Shown here piece after piece: positions 5,498-7,478 of a stretch of DNA of 7,478 nucleotides. Within the stretch, counting starts at the first letter, position 1; each line of letters opens with the position of its first letter. Under the pieces are notes generated by a model that was not told the origin of the DNA, made no database searches, and was given only the letters and a program-made list of their open reading frames with translations. The translations under genes were made by a program, and so were the position numbers. The stretch is taken from contig CAKQWM010000023.1 of the NCBI GenBank assembly GCA_934278995.1, forward strand, positions 1 through 7,478, written 5' to 3'. This DNA comes from an uncultured Clostridia bacterium (lineage in GTDB: Bacteria > Bacillota > Clostridia > Christensenellales > Borkfalkiaceae).

Positions 5498-5803
5498 TAT
5501 ATCCACTGGGCAGTAGTTGTCATGTCAATTGCGTTCGGAGCAATAGGCGGAACGATTAATGCTGCCCCGTGTGTGGGGGTATTGGCGGCGGACATTGTTG
5601 AGGAAGCGTTGGGACGTGACCTGCGCAGCAACCGAAACTCTTGCCTATGGGTGAGATATATCGATAATGGATGTTTGGAGAGTTTGGTTAATATCCCCAG
5701 TATCACATCGGGGGGGGTGAAAAAGGAATGTCGCGTTAATCGGTTTTTCAACTGTTTCATAACAAACACCTTGGTAGCCACGGGAGCAATTGGTACTAAT
5801 TGA
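5498..5803 (+). pseudogene. Decayed pre-Hint region with Hint N-terminal Cys, cassette 5
   Basis: The frame is open from 5498, with an ATG at 5522. It reads a small-residue stretch IAFGAIGGTINAAPCVGVLA, like the glycine-rich segment found before Hint in large toxins. It ends NRFFNCFITNTLVATGA. The piece CFITNTLVAT lines up with the Hint start CFVAGTLVAT, so Cys (codon 5753-5755) would be the catalytic nucleophile. The next expected residues LVLIEDIQPG are in another frame (from 5790), because 7 bases separate VAT from LV where cassette 3 has 9. The region is therefore a broken continuation of cassette 5. An eight-G run lies inside it. Confidence 0.5.
5710..5717. repeat. G8 homopolymer tract in the pre-Hint remnant
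   Basis: Eight consecutive G residues, read in the 5498-5803 frame as part of a Ser-Gly-Gly-Val run. Tracts of this length can slip during replication, so this is a possible on/off site, or a sequencing-sensitive position. Confidence 0.6.
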
Positions 5804-6155
5804 AGACATCCAACCTGGTGACCTTGTATGGGCAACCGATGAAGAAACCGGCGAGACCGCACTCAAGGAAGTTGTTCAGATTTTCCGCAATGAGACCGAG
5901 GAATGGGTTCATATAAAGGTGAACGGTGAGGAGATTACTTGTACACCGATGCATCCGTTCTATTCTCCTGTCAAGGGTTGGACAAGCGCAATTGACCTCA
6001 GAGCCGGTGATATTCTCGTCATGCTTAACGGCGAGTATGTCGTTGTCGAACAGGTTCAGCACGAACTGCTTGAAAGTCCGGAGACAACATATAACTTCGA
6101 GGTTGAAGACTATCATACCTATTATGTTGGTGACGGACCGGTTTTGGTGCACAAT
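5790..6155 (+). repeat. Hint repeat copy 5 (subtype B)
   Basis: Covers LVLIEDIQPGD through LVHN. It is close to copy 2 in the block-B codons (GTACACCGATGCATCCG) and to copy 3 in the RAGDILVML codons. The N-terminal Cys portion is present just upstream but out of frame. Confidence 0.82.
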
Positions 6156-6389
6156 AAGTGTGAAGCGGACAATCCTCTTAATGGTATCAAATATACCGAC
6201 AAGGTAAAATCGCAAATGTGTATTGACGATAATCACGGATTCCCCGATATTGTAGATAACTATGGTCAATATGGCAAAGTCACACAAATTACAGGAAGGG
6301 ATGGTCTTTCTTATACACAGGTGCAGATTCCTGGTTCATACCATGGTCATGACGGCGTATTTGAATATATATATATGACGTCAACATAA
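5790..6389 (+). CDS. Orphan toxin cassette 5: Hint plus tip truncated by frameshift
   Basis: Reads LVLIEDIQPGDLVWATDEE through TCTPMHPFY to the cleavage end LVHN (6155). TTG 5790 is only nominal as a start; the true N-terminus is in the frame of 5498-5803. The tip begins KCEADNPLNGIKYTDKVKSQ. It continues DDNHGFPDIVDNYG, then QVQIPGSYHGHDGVFEYIY, and stops after MTST. This matches a Firmicute tip family whose members, from memory, end '...GVFEYI...NHR.F'. Here that ending is present in the -2 frame: after (AT)6 it reads YDVNIKCNHRFFRIQ and stops at 6419-6421. Removing one AT unit restores an 87-residue tip. As sequenced the tip has 77 residues and probably lacks activity. The tip's biochemical function is unknown to me. 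Confidence 0.68.
   Translation: MVLIEDIQPGDLVWATDEETGETALKEVVQIFRNETEEWVHIKVNGEEITCTPMHPFYSPVKGWTSAIDLRAGDILVMLNGEYVVVEQVQHELLESPETTYNFEVEDYHTYYVGDGPVLVHNKCEADNPLNGIKYTDKVKSQMCIDDNHGFPDIVDNYGQYGKVTQITGRDGLSYTQVQIPGSYHGHDGVFEYIYMTST
6365..6376. repeat. (AT)6 dinucleotide repeat at the tip frameshift
   Basis: Six AT units directly before GACGTC. The in-frame reading ends 13 bases later. With five units the frame runs on through CNHRFF and stops at TGA 6419-6421, overlapping ATG 6418 as ATGA. Gain of one unit by replication slippage explains the lesion. Confidence 0.7.
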
Positions 6390-6432
6390 AGTGTAATCAC
6401 AGATTTTTTAGAATACAATGAAAGGCAAAAAA

Positions 6433-6750
6433 ATGACTTACAAAAAATGGGATATGGAGTATAACGTTATTGATCTCCAAAAATACGGAATTAAGAATTT
6501 TGCATTTGATTTACCTTCGGCTGTTTCATATATGTATGAAGCAGTAAGCAACGGCTTTTTAATCTTAGGTGGAGACATTATTGTCAATGACCATGGCATA
6601 TTCGTCGAATCTGTGGATGGTTGGTACAGTGAGAAAAATACTCCCTTAGATACAATGCAAGATGCTCTTAATTATTTGTGCCTTTATTGGAACAACTGTA
6701 AAATGAAGGCTGCCTCCTGGTATATTACAATTGTTCTAAGGAAACACTGA
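6433..6750 (+). CDS. Imm40-like immunity protein of cassette 5, 3' end replaced by IS
   Basis: A 105-residue soluble protein (110 if ATG 6418 is used). I prefer ATG 6433 because AAAGG (6421-6425) sits 7 bases before it, while 6418 has no ribosome site. The sequence NGFLILGGDI, then ESVDGWYSEKN, then DALNYLCLYWNN and WYITIV fits the Imm40 family of immunity proteins as I remember it (GFLVLGGD...WYYE...A..Y...Y); moderately sure. It should neutralise the tip just upstream. The natural 3' end is lost: an IS5-type element begins at 6740, so the last codons (Arg-Lys-His-stop) come from the IS end. Since WYITIV is near the usual C-terminus of the family, only a few residues are probably missing and function may survive. 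Confidence 0.72.
   Translation: MTYKKWDMEYNVIDLQKYGIKNFAFDLPSAVSYMYEAVSNGFLILGGDIIVNDHGIFVESVDGWYSEKNTPLDTMQDALNYLCLYWNNCKMKAASWYITIVLRKH
6736..6739. repeat. CTAA target site of the IS insertion (left copy)
   Basis: CTAA fits the YTAR target consensus of IS5-type elements, which duplicate 4 bp on insertion. It lies directly before the first base of the element. The second copy would be beyond the right edge. Confidence 0.5.
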
Positions 6751-6762
6751 TTAATATAAGCC

Positions 6763-6791
6763 TTGCAAAAATATTCGAAAAGTAGTATAAT
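6763..6791 (+). promoter_or_regulatory. Sigma-70-type promoter of the IS transposase
   Basis: -35 TTGCAA (6763-6768), a spacer of exactly 17 bases, then a perfect -10 TATAAT (6786-6791). The transposase ATG follows 31 bases later. It is the best promoter match I see in the window. Confidence 0.75.
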
Positions 6792-6822
6792 AGAGGAAAG
6801 CAACGCAAGGCAGGTGTGCGGT

Positions 6823-7478
6823 ATGAAAGATCAGATAACACTCACGGATGTTGAATACGGAAACCGGAAAAAGGCGACGAAGCGGGAGGAATTTCTCAAC
6901 AAGATGGAAGAGATCATCCCGTGGAAAGCATGGGTAGAAATGATCAGACCGTACTATCCGAAGGGAGAGCATGGGCGACCTGTTCGGGGTATCGAGACGA
7001 TGCTACGGATGTATCTGATGCAGACATGGTTCAACCTGTCCGACGAAGGGACAGAGGACGCCATATACGACAGCTACGCCATGCGTAGTTTTCTTGGCAT
7101 AAATTTTATGACGGAACAGGTTCCGGATGCGACAACCTTGCTGAAGTTCCGCCATCTGCTTGAGAAACACAACATCGGAGAGAAGATTTTTACTGACATC
7201 AGGGATCGCCTTGAGGAATCCGGCTTGCTGATGCATGGCGGTACGATTGTGGATGCTACCATCATTTCTGCTCCCAGTTCCACGAAAAACCGTACAGGAA
7301 CCCGAGATCCGGAGATGCATCAGACGAAGAAGGGGAATCAGTGGTATCATGGGATGAAGGTTCACGCTGGAGTGGATGCAGGAACGGGGTATATACACAC
7401 AATCGAAGGCACGGCTGCCAATGTCCATGACTCTACAGAAGCCACTAAACTGATCCGGGAGGATGACCATGTCGTGTA
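6823..7478 (+). CDS. IS5-family DDE transposase (3' partial)
   Basis: Open from ATG 6823 to the window end, 218 codons. It catalyses cut-and-paste movement of its element. The N-terminal half (about residues 25-110) matches the InsH-type N-terminal domain: GRPVRGIETMLRMYLMQTWF, then SDEGTEDAIYDSYAMRSFLG, then VPDATTLLKFRHLLE. The catalytic domain follows, with MHGGTIVDATII holding the first catalytic Asp (residue 144), then DPEMHQTKKGNQWYHGMKVH and TAANVHDS. The window stops at DDHVV, just before the expected GDSGY-like second Asp, so the other two catalytic residues cannot be checked. AGGTG 6 bases before the ATG is the likely ribosome site. The gene looks intact as far as it goes. Confidence 0.92.
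   Translation, partial: MKDQITLTDVEYGNRKKATKREEFLNKMEEIIPWKAWVEMIRPYYPKGEHGRPVRGIETMLRMYLMQTWFNLSDEGTEDAIYDSYAMRSFLGINFMTEQVPDATTLLKFRHLLEKHNIGEKIFTDIRDRLEESGLLMHGGTIVDATIISAPSSTKNRTGTRDPEMHQTKKGNQWYHGMKVHAGVDAGTGYIHTIEGTAANVHDSTEATKLIREDDHVV

Larger units (their letters stand above)
6740..7478 (+). mobile_element. IS5-family insertion sequence (left part)
   Basis: The left end is taken as GGAAACACTGATTAATATAA at 6740, based on its GGAAnnnnTGA-like terminal pattern and the adjoining CTAA. The element carries its own promoter and a transposase gene that runs off the window. A 7-bp inverted pair, GCCTTGC (6760-6766) and GCAAGGC (6805-6811), flanks the promoter and could be a transposase or regulator site. 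The right end and its inverted repeat are not in the window, so the exact left boundary is inferred. Confidence 0.7.

Noticed and set aside
5440..5866. Reverse-strand ORFs across the spacer and the pre-Hint remnant
   Set aside because: No motifs or ribosome sites; the forward frame there aligns with the Hint start, which explains the region better.
1..6155. CRISPR-like array, because of five regularly repeated segments
   Set aside because: The repeats are 270-400 bases, protein-coding and separated by genes, so they are Hint domains and not CRISPR repeats.
7003..7470. Long reverse-strand ORF at the right end
   Set aside because: Antisense shadow of the transposase, whose forward frame is a clear family match.

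Overview
The window is a tandem array of polymorphic-toxin tip cassettes, all on the + strand, closed on the right by an IS5-family insertion sequence. Each cassette follows the same plan: a stretch of Hint (Hedgehog/intein-type autoprocessing) domain ending in a His-Asn cleavage motif, then a different C-terminal toxin tip of about 77-93 residues, then a different small gene in the immunity position. The composition (moderate to low GC, with AT-rich tips and immunity genes), GGAGG-type ribosome binding sites and the style of the Hint and tip sequences suggest a Firmicute, most likely a gut Clostridia species (Lachnospiraceae/Oscillospiraceae type). This taxonomic call is an inference; no marker gene is present.

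Layout. Cassette 1 (1-1051) has a Hint open at the left edge, an Ntox21-like tip and its immunity gene. A short spacer holds a 54-codon ORF and a strong palindrome (1294-1326). Cassette 2 (about 1340-2246) has a 5'-truncated Hint, a possible RelE/barnase-like RNase tip and a cysteine-rich immunity candidate. Cassette 'x' (2258-3223) has lost almost all of its Hint; only the end of an LHH-type nuclease tip is left, followed by a full-length 230-aa immunity candidate. Cassette 3 (about 3238-4176) has the longest uninterrupted Hint, with a palindrome where the catalytic Cys region should be. Cassette 4 (about 4222-5351) has a Hint with no start codon, a tip and an immunity gene. Cassette 5 (about 5498-6750) has a decayed pre-Hint region with the Hint N-terminal Cys, a frameshift, the rest of the Hint, a tip frameshifted at an (AT)6 run, and an Imm40-like immunity gene whose last codons come from an IS5-type element inserted at 6740. 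The IS transposase (from 6823) runs off the right edge.

How it works together. None of cassettes 2-5 carries the secretion or delivery N-terminus of a toxin, and most lack a credible start codon, so they look like silent 'orphan' tips. The nearly identical Hint DNA would give the homology needed to recombine a tip-immunity pair onto a full-length toxin gene, which presumably lies to the left of the window. The intact immunity genes may also protect the cell against siblings that use those tips. Mosaic sequence among the Hint copies, truncations at different Hint positions, slippage-type frameshifts and the IS insertion indicate a fast-evolving region. The cassette principle is known from Rhs, CdiA and MafB orphan modules. 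The density here (six modules in under 7 kb), the use of Hint as the repeated anchor and the specific lesions are what deserve attention.
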